Assembly: GCA_934193515.1 (NCBI GenBank)
Contig: CAKPVJ010000031.1
Coordinates: 1 to 25,465 of the forward strand
DNA from: an uncultured Megasphaera sp.
GTDB lineage: Bacteria > Bacillota > Negativicutes > Veillonellales > Megasphaeraceae
Reading direction: 5' to 3'
DNA: 25,465 nucleotides
Position numbers and translations under genes: made by a program. Of the stretch, positions 14,370 through 22,576 are shown in pieces. Within the stretch, counting starts at the first letter, position 1. The number at the start of each line of letters is the position of its first letter. Below the pieces are notes generated by a model. That model saw only the letters and a program-made list of their open reading frames with translations, did no database searches and was not told where the DNA came from.

Positions 14370-15587
14370 TTAGTCAAAGAAATGCGCATGAATTGCTTTG
14401 ACAGCCGTATCTACGCTTTCTTCGCCAATCAGGCAGGTAATGCTGATTTCAGACGTAGAAATAATTTCGATGTTGATGCCATTGTCGCCAAGGACGCCGA
14501 ACATGCCTGCCGCAATGCCGGGATGACCAGCCATGCCAGCACCGACAACAGATACTTTAGCCATTTTGTCATCGATTAAAATATCTTCGATAGGAAATTC
14601 CTTGCGAATGTTGTCAAATACTATTTTGGCTTCTGCCAGTTCCGTACGGGCAATCGTAAACGTAATATCTGTTACGCCTTCTTTGGCAACGCGCACGCTT
14701 TGTACGATCATATCGACATCGACATGTTTTTCTGCCAATTCTGCGAAAATCTTATATGCATGTCCCGGTTTGTTGGGAATTCCTAATACGGTAATTTTTG
14801 CAACGTTTTTATCCGAAGCTACGCCGCGGATGAGATACTGTTTGAGTTCCATAGAACAATCCTCCTTGATAATAGTGCCTTCGTCTTCTGAAAAGGTAGA
14901 CCGTACGTGAATCGGAACGCTGAAGCGGCTGCCCATTTCTACAGCGCGCGGCTGCATAACGCCGGCACCCAGCTTTGCCATTTCCAACATTTCACCATAC
15001 GTGATTTCTTTCATCTTCTTCGCATTCGGCACAATACGAGGATCGGACGTATAAACGCCGTCTACGTCTGTATAAATTTCACAGACATCGGCATGAATAG
15101 CGCCGGCAATCGCAACGGCTGTCGTATCCGAACCGCCGCGGCCCAGCGTCGTAATGTCACCATGGCCGGTAATGCCCTGGAATCCGGCGACTACGACGAT
15201 ATTGCCGTCGTCCAATGCTTCCATGATTCTACCCGGTTCTAATTCCAAAATTCGGCCTTTATTAAAGGCGTCGCTCGTCTTGATGCCTGCCTGCGCGCCT
15301 GTAAAGGAAATCGCCTTTTGGCCTGCTTCCTGAAACGCCATCGCCATCAGCGCAATCGATACTTGTTCGCCTGTCGTCAACAGCATGTCCATTTCACGGC
15401 CATATGTTTTGGAGGTAATTTGTTTTGCTAATGCTACTAATTCATCTGTCGTGTCCCCCATGGCAGATACAACGATCACAATTTTATCTCCAGGCTGCTT
15501 GCCTTTTAAGACACGTTGTACAATAGCACGCATTTTGTCCGGCGTCGCAACGGAGCTGCCGCCAAACTTTTTCACGATTAATGCCAA
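14370..15587 (-). CDS. lysC: Aspartate kinase
   Basis: Phosphorylates L-aspartate, the first step toward lysine, diaminopimelate, threonine and methionine. The 405-aa protein has the kinase domain (about 1-235; VKKFGGSSVA, TTGEQVSIALMAMAF, GRGGSDTTAVA, TDVDGVYTSDPR) and two C-terminal ACT domains (about 260-400; VTVLGIPNKPGHAYKIF-like and VSVVGAGMAGHPGIA), which usually bind lysine or threonine as feedback effectors. The start codon is TTG at 15587, supported by GAGGG 7 nt upstream and by the family N-terminus MALIVKKFGGSS. The leader from the predicted promoter is only about 55 nt, too short for a lysine riboswitch, so control is probably by ACT-domain feedback. Confidence 0.96.
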   Translation of the reverse strand: MALIVKKFGGSSVATPDKMRAIVQRVLKGKQPGDKIVIVVSAMGDTTDELVALAKQITSKTYGREMDMLLTTGEQVSIALMAMAFQEAGQKAISFTGAQAGIKTSDAFNKGRILELEPGRIMEALDDGNIVVVAGFQGITGHGDITTLGRGGSDTTAVAIAGAIHADVCEIYTDVDGVYTSDPRIVPNAKKMKEITYGEMLEMAKLGAGVMQPRAVEMGSRFSVPIHVRSTFSEDEGTIIKEDCSMELKQYLIRGVASDKNVAKITVLGIPNKPGHAYKIFAELAEKHVDVDMIVQSVRVAKEGVTDITFTIARTELAEAKIVFDNIRKEFPIEDILIDDKMAKVSVVGAGMAGHPGIAAGMFGVLGDNGINIEIISTSEISITCLIGEESVDTAVKAIHAHFFD

Positions 15588-15648
15588 CTTAAATCCCTCG
15601 CTTTTAGTTTATTCTCACATTCCCATGGTCCATCTAACCATATATTGA

Positions 15649-15677
15649 ATAATATCATGTACCCATACAAAAGTAAA
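15649..15677 (-). promoter_or_regulatory. Promoter of lysC
   Basis: On the minus strand TTTACT (15677-15672) and TATTAT (15654-15649) are 17 bp apart. The leader to the TTG start is about 55 nt. Between this promoter and the divergent purine permease promoter (15678-15778) I see only AT-rich sequence without clear repeats. Confidence 0.5.
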
Positions 15678-15778
15678 GAAAAATGTAAAGAAAAAGCGTA
15701 TGCTGCGCCATTTCTCTTAATTTATCTTCTCTCTTTGAAATCTATTCAGGAAACTTTTACAAATTCTGCTAAAAACAG

Positions 15779-15807
15779 TTGCCTATTTTGTCATGGGACC
15801 CTATAAT
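15779..15807 (+). promoter_or_regulatory. Promoter of the purine permease gene
   Basis: TTGCCT (15779-15784) and a consensus TATAAT (15802-15807) are separated by 17 bp. The leader of about 60 nt is T-rich and unstructured; the conserved core of a purine riboswitch is not present. Confidence 0.75.
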
Positions 15808-15872
15808 TTTAGTATTCCTTATGTTTCTATTTTATCTTTATATTTTTCATTTTCAAAGGAGTGGTAATCATC

Positions 15873-17267
15873 ATGGAACAAGATTCCGGAATTTTGGAAC
15901 GCATATTCCATCTGTCCGCCAACGGTTCTTCTGCCAAGACAGAACTGCTTGCAGGCATTACGACGTTCATGACGATGGCCTACATTCTGGCCGTCAATCC
16001 TACGATTTTAAGTGCCACTGGCATGGATAAAGGAGCCGTGCTGACAGCAACGGCGATTGCGTCCTGTCTCGGCTGCCTATGCATGGCCTTTTTTGCCAAT
16101 TATCCCTTCGCCCTGGCACCCGGCATGGGACTCAATGCGTTTTTTGCCTACACGGTCGTCCTGCAGATGGGCTATACCTGGCAGATGGCATTATGCGCCG
16201 TTTTTGTAGAAGGTGTCATTTTTATTATTTTATCGCTGACCAATGTGCGGGAAGCCATCTTTAACGCCATTCCGATGACATTGAAAAAAGCGGTATCTGC
16301 CGGCATCGGTCTGTTTATCGCCCTTATTGGATTATTAAATGCCCAAATCATCGTTGCCAACCCAGCTACCAAAATTTCTCTGTTTTCCTTCAAGCAATCC
16401 GTCGCTGCCGGTACGTTCAGCACAGTCGGCATTACGGTACTGCTGGCGATGATCGGCATCCTCTTTACGGCGATTCTCATGGTCAAAAAGGTTCGCGGCA
16501 ATATTCTCTGGGGCATTTTGTTCACCTGGATTTTGGCCGTCCTCTGCGAAATGACCGGCTTATACACGCCGAATCCGGAAGCGCACATGTACAGCGTCAT
16601 TCCTGATTTATCCGCTGGTGCCGCTTCGTTCGTGCCGGCCAGCCTCTCTCCCATCCTTGGTCAGCTTGATTTTTCCAATATGATTAGCTTTGATTTTCTC
16701 GTCGTCATGTTTGCTTTCCTGTTCGTCGATATTTTCGATACACTCGGCACGTTAATCGGCGTATCTTCCAAAGCCAACATGCTCGATGAAAACGGCAAGC
16801 TGCCGCATATCAAAGGCGCCCTCATGGCCGATGCCGTAGCGACGACAGCCGGTGCATTGCTTGGTACGAGCACGACAACAACCTTTGTTGAAAGCGCTAC
16901 CGGTGTCAGCGAAGGCGGCCGTACCGGCCTGACTGCAGTCTGCGTCGCCGTTCTCTTTGCCTTATCGTTGTTCTTCTCGCCGTTCTTTATGGCAATTCCG
17001 GCATTTGCGACAGCTCCGGCACTGGTCGTCGTCGGCTTCCTCATGCTGACTTCTGTCGCAGGCATCGATTTCAACGACTTCAGCGAATCGATTCCGGCAT
17101 ACATTACGATTATCTCCATGCCGTTCTGCTACAGCATTTCCGAAGGCATCTCTTTCGGCGTTATTTCTTACGTCATCATCAACCTTCTTACAGGCAAACG
17201 AGAAAAAATCTCCCTGCTCATGTATGCCCTGGCAGTTATCTTCATCTTGAAATACATATTCTTGTAA
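15873..17267 (+). CDS. NCS2-family purine permease (AzgA/PbuG-like)
   Basis: Inner-membrane transporter for guanine, hypoxanthine or adenine; the base cannot be assigned from sequence. The 464-aa product has the hallmarks of the AzgA-like branch: AGITTFMTMAYILAVNP, APGMGLNAFFAY, LFVDIFDTLGTLIG and a Thr-rich segment followed by FVESATGVSEGGRTGLTA, and about 12-13 hydrophobic spans. The ATG at 15873 gives the family N-terminus (MEQDSGILERIF); AAAGGAG is 11 nt upstream, slightly far. A GTG at 15861 is in frame but overlaps that ribosome binding site. The gene stands alone with its own promoter and shares a bidirectional terminator with the convergent DUF4127 gene. It would feed purine salvage, complementing the nucleoside operon elsewhere in the window. 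Confidence 0.92.
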   Translation: MEQDSGILERIFHLSANGSSAKTELLAGITTFMTMAYILAVNPTILSATGMDKGAVLTATAIASCLGCLCMAFFANYPFALAPGMGLNAFFAYTVVLQMGYTWQMALCAVFVEGVIFIILSLTNVREAIFNAIPMTLKKAVSAGIGLFIALIGLLNAQIIVANPATKISLFSFKQSVAAGTFSTVGITVLLAMIGILFTAILMVKKVRGNILWGILFTWILAVLCEMTGLYTPNPEAHMYSVIPDLSAGAASFVPASLSPILGQLDFSNMISFDFLVVMFAFLFVDIFDTLGTLIGVSSKANMLDENGKLPHIKGALMADAVATTAGALLGTSTTTTFVESATGVSEGGRTGLTAVCVAVLFALSLFFSPFFMAIPAFATAPALVVVGFLMLTSVAGIDFNDFSESIPAYITIISMPFCYSISEGISFGVISYVIINLLTGKREKISLLMYALAVIFILKYIFL

Positions 17268-17303
17268 TGTCTTATGTTATTGCAAATAATACGCTAATAA
17301 TTC

Positions 17304-17344
17304 AAACAAAAAACAGCTTGCCCCTTCGTGTGGCAAGCTGTTTT
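17304..17344. terminator. Bidirectional terminator between convergent genes
   Basis: A perfect 13-bp stem (AAAACAGCTTGCC, 17310-17322, with 17332-17344) and a 9-nt loop lie between the permease stop and the DUF4127 stop. The minus strand shows a run of six T residues and the plus strand four, so it can serve both genes. Confidence 0.88.
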
Positions 17345-17359
17345 CGTTTGTTGGTATGT

Positions 17360-19213
17360 CTAAGATTGTGGTGCCCATGTGCGGTTTCGCTGCGCCAGTT
17401 CTTCTTTGGTATTGAGGTCCTGGGCGGCTAATTCTGCCTGATATGCCGCTTGGGCAGCTGCTTCTGCTTGTTCCAGCTTTTGCTGGGTTTCGAGATTAAC
17501 GGGCTCACTTTTTTCTTTGTTTTTGGCTGCTTCAGCATTCTTTTTCTTTTCTTCATCGACAGCCTGCTGCGCTTTCTGCAAGGTATCTTCCAGTTTTTTC
17601 AGTTCGCTGCTTTTGATATGATGGCGCACTTGTGCTTCAATAGGCACATCCGGCTGTGGATGCACGTCGATGTATACTTCAAAAAGACGATTCCACGGCA
17701 GCGTAACGTTAATCGTCCGCGGATCGACGCCCAAATACGTCGATGCATACCGCTGTACTTGTTCTTTCGTCCGGCTCTGCATTTCGCCCATTACCGTTGG
17801 GTAGTACCGTTTGACCGTGCCGGCTTCTACTTTTTGCTGCATGCGGTAAATGTAGTCGCGGATGTTGGCCTGATAGGCCCAGTTGTCCAAATACTGCGTC
17901 GTCAGCATGTCCCGGTGCGCACTGTCTGTCATGTAGCGTGCCAGTACCCCTTGGGCAATCCCATAGCCTACAGAGTTGCTGGCCGTATTCCAGCCGTTGT
18001 ACGCAGCCAGCCGATACATCATTTTGTCTTGATACAAGCCATATACCAACGTATTGTCAGAACCGTTGGAAAATGCCATATCTACCAGGCTGACCGGAAT
18101 GCCTGCCGTGACGGCTTTTTCTATCTGTGTCAAAAAGTCTTTTGTAGACTGCAGCATAATCGGGAAGTTTTCAAAATTGCCCGATTCACTGGTCGAAGTA
18201 GTCAGCGGCGTGTTGACCGCCAGCAATAGATCTGGTCGTTCCTTGTCCGTAATCGTACCGCCAATCGCTTCTACATGGGAAGCAATCGTCTTGCCAATCG
18301 CCTGGCCGTCATAGCTGGGAACCGTCTTTTCACCACCGCCCAGCGGATAAATAACCGTTACTTTCGGATGATAATTGTTGAAATCATTATTGGCTCTGGT
18401 AATCAGCAGCAGGCCCAGCTGGTCGGCGCCGGGGAAGGAACCAAAGGATGTTTTGGGAATCGTTTCCCCTGCCATTTCCAAGTATTTAGATTCCAGGGAA
18501 GACTGCGTATTGACGGAGTTGTCGTCGTGTCCCAGGCTGAAATACGTAAAAACGCCTTTCTTGGCGTCTTGAATCAGCTGACAATTAATCATCATATTTT
18601 TATGGCGGCGGTCATACCAATCCTGCAAGTATTCCATCGGAATACGGCGCATGATGGAAAACCAGTCGCTGCGTTCCTGCGGGCTCAGGTTTTCTGTATC
18701 CATTTTGGCCTGCAGTGACGCCAGCTGGTACATATCCGAGCCAAACTGCAAGTAATAGTCCGGTTCTACGCCTTTGCCGCCAGCCCAAGGACTGCGCATC
18801 ACCGTGCTGAACGCATAAATAGGCACATGTTTATATTTATTGTGCAATGCTTCGACTTTTGTCAAACGAGCCTGCATCGTTTCCATCGTCAGGTTATGTT
18901 TGCGCGAATCGACAAGCCCGCCGTACACCAGCGAATCCATGGACAAGACCATGGCATCTGCCTGCCCGGCATGGTCATCTACCCAGGCAATCAGTTTATC
19001 CGGCTGGCCGTGAAAATCAGCTCCGGACAAATATCGTTCCGGCGGCGTAATCACCGTATATCCTGCTTCTTGTGCCGTCCGCACGGTATAGGCAAAATCG
19101 ACAGGCCGATTGTCCTGCGGCACATACAAAATAGTCCGTGCCATGACGGACGGCCCGATATTCATCAAGACAGCCACTACAGCAGCCCCCAGGGCTTTCT
19201 GTAATTTATTCAA
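17360..19213 (-). CDS. DUF4127 secreted protein
   Basis: A 617-aa protein with a signal peptide (about 1-25, ending SVMA) and then the DUF4127 start RTILYVPQDNRPVDFAYTVRTA. The family has no assigned function. Recurrent conserved-looking segments include MVLSMDSLVYGGLVDSR, SFGSFPGADQLGLLL, LVDMAFSNGSDN and a C-terminal NVTLPWNRLFEVYID. The last 90 residues form a highly charged Glu/Lys/Ala/Gln coiled coil. The TTG at 19213 is chosen because AGGAG then has an 8-nt spacing; the in-frame GTG at 19222 touches the ribosome binding site. It is a single-gene unit with its own promoter. Exported location is inferred from the signal sequence. Confidence 0.83.
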   Translation of the reverse strand: MNKLQKALGAAVVAVLMNIGPSVMARTILYVPQDNRPVDFAYTVRTAQEAGYTVITPPERYLSGADFHGQPDKLIAWVDDHAGQADAMVLSMDSLVYGGLVDSRKHNLTMETMQARLTKVEALHNKYKHVPIYAFSTVMRSPWAGGKGVEPDYYLQFGSDMYQLASLQAKMDTENLSPQERSDWFSIMRRIPMEYLQDWYDRRHKNMMINCQLIQDAKKGVFTYFSLGHDDNSVNTQSSLESKYLEMAGETIPKTSFGSFPGADQLGLLLITRANNDFNNYHPKVTVIYPLGGGEKTVPSYDGQAIGKTIASHVEAIGGTITDKERPDLLLAVNTPLTTSTSESGNFENFPIMLQSTKDFLTQIEKAVTAGIPVSLVDMAFSNGSDNTLVYGLYQDKMMYRLAAYNGWNTASNSVGYGIAQGVLARYMTDSAHRDMLTTQYLDNWAYQANIRDYIYRMQQKVEAGTVKRYYPTVMGEMQSRTKEQVQRYASTYLGVDPRTINVTLPWNRLFEVYIDVHPQPDVPIEAQVRHHIKSSELKKLEDTLQKAQQAVDEEKKKNAEAAKNKEKSEPVNLETQQKLEQAEAAAQAAYQAELAAQDLNTKEELAQRNRTWAPQS

Positions 19214-19246
19214 ATTTATCACTCCTACTTCAACATGATACTATTG

Positions 19247-19255
19247 ATTATACCA
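19247..19255 (-). promoter_or_regulatory. Extended -10 promoter of the DUF4127 gene
   Basis: The minus strand reads TGGTATAAT about 34 nt before the TTG start, a consensus extended -10. The -35 region is poor (TTTCAA at 17 bp). The promoter sits in the short gap after the UPF0126 gene. Confidence 0.6.
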
Positions 19256-19275
19256 AAATTCCATCAAAATTGAAA

Positions 19276-19941
19276 TCAGAACCGCCGGTTCTTGGAATAT
19301 CGCTTGACGCGGGGCAGATTCCAATGGAAATACACGGCAATCAGACGCAGCCCTACCGTAAAAACAAAGCCACTAATGGCAGCCATATCCATGGACATTT
19401 GTTCCTGCACGTACAACCACCAGATATCCAATGCCCCGGCAATGGAAGCCGTCGCATAAATCTCCTGCTTGAGAACACCGGGAATGCGGCCTGCCAGTAC
19501 ATCGCGAATGACACCGCCGCCGACAGCCGTCAATACGCCCAGCGTCACACACAAAATCCAATAGTTCGGATAATAAAAGCAACCCAGCAGGGTTCCCGTT
19601 ACTGTAAACGAGCCTAATCCTACGGCATCGCAGCATATATAAATAATCAATCCATAATGAGTGGCCCGCCGATGGGAGGACATGCGGATATATCGCACGC
19701 CTATGCTGCACAGCAACATCGTTGCCAGAATAATCCACAAATACAGACTAGTTTTAAACGCTGCCGGCGGTATGCTGCCCAGCAGCACATCACGAACAAT
19801 GCCGCCGCCGACGGCAGTCGCGGCTGCTAATACAAACACGCCAAACAAATCCATTCTTCTAAAAATAGCTGCCAGCACGCCCGACAAGGCAAATGCCGTA
19901 GTGCCTAATATATCAAAAACCTGCCACCATATGGACTGCAT
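19276..19941 (-). CDS. UPF0126 / TRIC-type membrane protein
   Basis: A 221-aa integral membrane protein of the UPF0126 family, whose members are related to trimeric intracellular cation channels or reported as small-solute transporters. It is built of two repeated units with the matching signatures AVGGGIVRDVLLG and AVGGGVIRDVLAGRIPGVL, and about seven hydrophobic spans. Ion or substrate is unknown. The ATG at 19941 is chosen because the family starts close to the first membrane span (WWQVFDILGTTAFALSG) and GGTGG lies about 10 nt upstream; a frame extending to 20004 adds a Cys/Gly-rich segment with no ribosome binding site. No terminator separates it from the DUF4127 gene, which has its own promoter. 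Confidence 0.88.
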   Translation of the reverse strand: MQSIWWQVFDILGTTAFALSGVLAAIFRRMDLFGVFVLAAATAVGGGIVRDVLLGSIPPAAFKTSLYLWIILATMLLCSIGVRYIRMSSHRRATHYGLIIYICCDAVGLGSFTVTGTLLGCFYYPNYWILCVTLGVLTAVGGGVIRDVLAGRIPGVLKQEIYATASIAGALDIWWLYVQEQMSMDMAAISGFVFTVGLRLIAVYFHWNLPRVKRYSKNRRF

Positions 19942-19986
19942 ACGTATTCTGCCACCTTTCCCATTGCAGTTGCATTTCATTGTTGT

Positions 19987-20015
19987 ATCATATACTATTA
20001 TCATAGAATATGCAA
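19987..20015 (-). promoter_or_regulatory. Promoter of the UPF0126 gene
   Basis: On the minus strand TTGCAT (20015-20010) and TATGAT (19992-19987) are 17 bp apart. A weak rightward pair for tadA (TTGTTG 19980-19985, TAGAAT 20004-20009, 18 bp) overlaps it, so the two divergent genes may compete for polymerase. Confidence 0.55.
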
Positions 20016-20100
20016 CTGACTGTTATATGGGCGCTTACTGCACGCTTACGCCTGTGCTGCATAACAGGAAGTAAAACCGCCATAGGAAGGATTTTGTATT

Positions 20101-20580
20101 ATGACCAAAGACGAATTTTATATGGGCAAAGCACTGGAAGAAGCCCGCCTGGCTGCTGCTGTCGGAGAAATACCTATCGGAGCGGTCATCATTTATCAAA
20201 AAAAAGCAATTGCCCGCGCCTATAACTTGCGTGAAAGTCTCCCCTGCGCGACGGCCCATGCCGAACTGCTGGCGATTGAAAAAGCCTGCCGTGCCCTAAA
20301 CCGCTGGCGTCTTACGGGCTGCACGCTCTATGTGACCGTAGAGCCCTGTCCCATGTGTGCCGGAGCCATCGTCAACAGCCGTCTGGACCGCATCGTCTAC
20401 GGGTGCAATGACCCCAAAGCCGGCGCCGTTCAATCTTTGTTTCATATTGTAGATAATCCGGCGTTAAACCACCGCGTCAGCGTCACTGCCGGCGTGCGCC
20501 AAGAAGAATGTGCCGCTTTGATGAAACAATTTTTCCGCCAGCGCCGCACCCAAAAACGCGCCTCGTCCCCTACGCCCTAA
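20101..20580 (+). CDS. tadA: tRNA-specific adenosine deaminase
   Basis: Converts adenosine 34 to inosine in the anticodon of tRNA-Arg(ACG), needed to read CGU/CGC/CGA codons. The 159-aa product has the cytidine-deaminase-like zinc site: H53 and proton-shuttle E55 in TAHAEL, C83 and C86 in EPCPMCAGA. It also has the family segments EIPIGAVI and YGCNDPKAGAV. The tail is basic (RRTQKRASS). AGGAAGG lies 10 nt before the ATG, a rather long spacing. A short gap with a promoter separates it from the SIMPL gene; no convincing terminator follows. Confidence 0.95.
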   Translation: MTKDEFYMGKALEEARLAAAVGEIPIGAVIIYQKKAIARAYNLRESLPCATAHAELLAIEKACRALNRWRLTGCTLYVTVEPCPMCAGAIVNSRLDRIVYGCNDPKAGAVQSLFHIVDNPALNHRVSVTAGVRQEECAALMKQFFRQRRTQKRASSPTP

Positions 20581-20613
20581 TGTTACAGTTTTTTAACACT
20601 CCTAACCCACCCG

Positions 20614-20642
20614 TTGAAGCCCTTGAAGAGCAATGATATAAT
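20614..20642 (+). promoter_or_regulatory. Promoter of the SIMPL-domain gene
   Basis: TTGAAG (20614-20619) and consensus TATAAT (20637-20642) are separated by 17 bp, giving a leader of about 30 nt with AGGAGG before the ATG. Confidence 0.75.
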
Positions 20643-20680
20643 AAGGGCAATACAAATACTGCACAACAGGAGGTATTCTA

Positions 20681-21400
20681 ATGAAACGTTCTTTATGTAA
20701 AGCATGTATTGTGGCATCCCTTCTCTTCGGTACGACGGCCCTGGCTGCACCGGCTTCGCTGGCAGCCGAACCGGACCGCGCCGTTATCAATGTCACAGGC
20801 TATGCCCAGCAGGAAGTTGCACCGGATACAGCCTATGTAACTGTCGGCATGGAAAGCATCGATACGGACGCACAAAAAGCCCGCACTAAAAATAATCTCG
20901 TCATGAATCAAGTCACCAACGCGATGAAAGCCATGGGAATCCCTGCAGAAAACTTAAAAACAACAGGATTTTATGTCGCTCCCAACTACGATGCCAAAGG
21001 CGGCAAAATCACATCCTATACGGCTACGAATAACTTGCAAATTAAAATCACGGATTTGGACATGATGTCCCGCGTCATCAGCAAAGCCGGTTCTCTGGGT
21101 GCCAACCGCATCCAAAATGTCCGCTTTACCAACGAAAAAACGGAACAAATCAAAGCTAACCTCGTCAAACAGGCAGTTATCAACGGCCGCCGCACAGCAG
21201 AAGCTGCAGCCCAGGCCGCAGGCAGCCAAATCACAGGCGTAAAAGAAATCAATATTTCCAGCAGCTCCCCTTCGTACAACAACGCATACTTGATGGGTTC
21301 TGCCCGCATGCTGAAAGCAGAAGCCGCTGACAATACACCGGTAGAATCGGGAACCAACACCTTAAGTCAAACCGTATCTATTACATTTTATATTCAGTAA
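20681..21400 (+). CDS. SIMPL domain (DUF541) exported protein
   Basis: A 239-aa protein with a signal peptide (about 1-29, ending SLAA) followed by a SIMPL/DUF541 domain: INVTGYAQQEVAPDTAYVTVG at the start and TLSQTVSITFYIQ at the end. Family members are periplasmic or surface proteins linked with oxidative stress or envelope homeostasis; the molecular role is not established. Features typical of the family include the TGFYVAPNY segment and ITGVKEINISSSS. ACAGGAGG lies 7 nt before the ATG. It has its own promoter and a 17-bp terminator, so it is a single-gene transcript. Confidence 0.9.
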   Translation: MKRSLCKACIVASLLFGTTALAAPASLAAEPDRAVINVTGYAQQEVAPDTAYVTVGMESIDTDAQKARTKNNLVMNQVTNAMKAMGIPAENLKTTGFYVAPNYDAKGGKITSYTATNNLQIKITDLDMMSRVISKAGSLGANRIQNVRFTNEKTEQIKANLVKQAVINGRRTAEAAAQAAGSQITGVKEINISSSSPSYNNAYLMGSARMLKAEAADNTPVESGTNTLSQTVSITFYIQ

Positions 21401-21424
21401 GAACTCGCTTTACACTATGTACAT

Positions 21425-21475
21425 AAAGGAATGGCACATGAAGTATTTCGTCATCATGTGCCATTCCTTTTTTAT
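21425..21475 (+). terminator. Strong terminator after the SIMPL gene
   Basis: A perfect 17-bp stem (21425-21441 with 21454-21470) with a 12-nt loop runs into a T-rich tail. Leftward it is followed by three T residues, so it might also stop the convergent MBL transcript about 160 nt past that gene's stop codon. Confidence 0.9.
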
Positions 21476-21534
21476 TTTTAGAAAATAATTTTATTGTATA
21501 CTACTTATACGGCAAACTAAAAACGCTCTATTCC

Positions 21535-21611
21535 AAGGACGTACCGCTTCGTGCGGCAGTCCTTTTTGGTGTTGCCGTTGCTGTCTGTTGGTCGCAGAAA
21601 CGGCAGCGGCA
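21535..21611 (+). other. Two hairpins in the gap between the SIMPL and MBL genes
   Basis: Arms AAGGAC and GTCCTT (21535-21540, 21559-21564) enclose an inner CCGC/GCGG stem and are followed on the plus strand by five T residues. Right after it TGCCGTTGCTGT (21573-21584) and its partner at 21600-21611 form a 12-bp stem that is fully paired only in plus-strand RNA (two G-U pairs; they become A-C mismatches in the other strand). No gene or clear promoter explains a rightward transcript here. The rest of 21471-21628 shows nothing further. Confidence 0.4.
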
Positions 21612-21628
21612 TAGGCGTGGCGCGCAGT

Positions 21629-22576
21629 CTACTTCTTCGCGGTATGGATTTCATAGGTCTTGCCATCACTGCAGATTGTAATATTGCCGTCCGTATACGT
21701 CTGATAGACAGTTACATGCTGATTCTGCAGCGTGTCCAAGGCATACTGTTTTGATTCCGGAGCCGGCCGGTATCGGCTGCAGGAAATCGTCGCACAGTCC
21801 GGATGCACGGCTTGCACAAACTCCGGCAGTGAAGACGTTTTGCTGCCATGATGGCCTACTTTCAGCACGTTGGCCGAGAGAGGAACCTTTTTCTTTAAGG
21901 CCTGCCGTTCTGCCGATTTTTGAGCATCCCCTGTAAACAGCATGGAAAAATCCCCGTAGGCCACACGGCAGATAATCGAGTTATTATTGGTAATGCCTGT
22001 TGACGACGCATTAGGCAGATTGTCTTTGGTAAATATCTTACTGGGTGCCAACACGTCAATATGGACATCCGTTCCCAACGAAATTTTGTCTCCCAGTTTG
22101 ACAATCCGGCGGGGAATATGGCGGGCTTCTACTTGCGCTATATAATTTTTATAATATGCCTGTTTATTTTTCTGCCCGTTATCATACACTTGCTGTATAG
22201 GAATCGTATCAAACAACGCCTGCAGCCCGCCCATATGATCCGGATGCGGATGACTGAGCAGTACAGCATCCAGCGATGCTACATGTTTTTCCTGCAGCAC
22301 CTGCAGCAAACGGTCCTGCGTTTCTGCCAATCCCGTATCTATGAGCATCGCATGGCCTTGATACTGCAGCAGCGTTGCATCGGCTTTGCCTACATCAATG
22401 ACCGTAATCTGCAGGGCTTTTTCCGGCTCTGCTACCACTCCCATGACGGCCCGTTGCGGCATGGCTTGCATTTTCTCATGTGCCAAGCCCGTCACCGTTC
22501 CTCCTGCCAAGAAGAGTACAGCAGCACACCAGCAGAGCCCCCTGTATATTCTTCGTTTCCAACTCTTTACTTTCAT
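21629..22576 (-). CDS. Second exported ComEC-type metallo-beta-lactamase protein
   Basis: A 315-aa paralog of the MBL lipoprotein at 11030-11965; the two align almost end to end, sharing blocks such as YDNGQ, MLFTGDAQK/IMFTGDAQK and NVLKVGHHGSKTSS. The N-terminus (1-32) is a signal peptide or membrane anchor without lipobox Cys. The HxHxDH motif is intact (SHPHPDHMGG), as are the GD and HH sites. The late segment that in the paralog reads NNQYKFPHKPT is replaced by SRYRPAPESKQ, so a His expected among the metal or active-site ligands is missing. Activity may differ or be lost. AGGAGG precedes the ATG by 8 nt. It is a single gene, without a DUF3006 partner. Confidence 0.85.
   Translation of the reverse strand: MKVKSWKRRIYRGLCWCAAVLFLAGGTVTGLAHEKMQAMPQRAVMGVVAEPEKALQITVIDVGKADATLLQYQGHAMLIDTGLAETQDRLLQVLQEKHVASLDAVLLSHPHPDHMGGLQALFDTIPIQQVYDNGQKNKQAYYKNYIAQVEARHIPRRIVKLGDKISLGTDVHIDVLAPSKIFTKDNLPNASSTGITNNNSIICRVAYGDFSMLFTGDAQKSAERQALKKKVPLSANVLKVGHHGSKTSSLPEFVQAVHPDCATISCSRYRPAPESKQYALDTLQNQHVTVYQTYTDGNITICSDGKTYEIHTAKK

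Noticed and set aside
15588..15648. Lysine riboswitch before lysC
   Set aside because: The leader is about 55 nt, far shorter than the lysine aptamer, and shows no matching helices.
15808..15872. Purine riboswitch before the purine permease
   Set aside because: The leader is T-rich and lacks the three-way junction core sequences of the purine aptamer.
17450..18229. 259-codon open frame on the plus strand
   Set aside because: Antisense to the DUF4127 gene; the hydrophobic start mirrors the Glu/Lys/Ala-rich coiled coil of the real gene.
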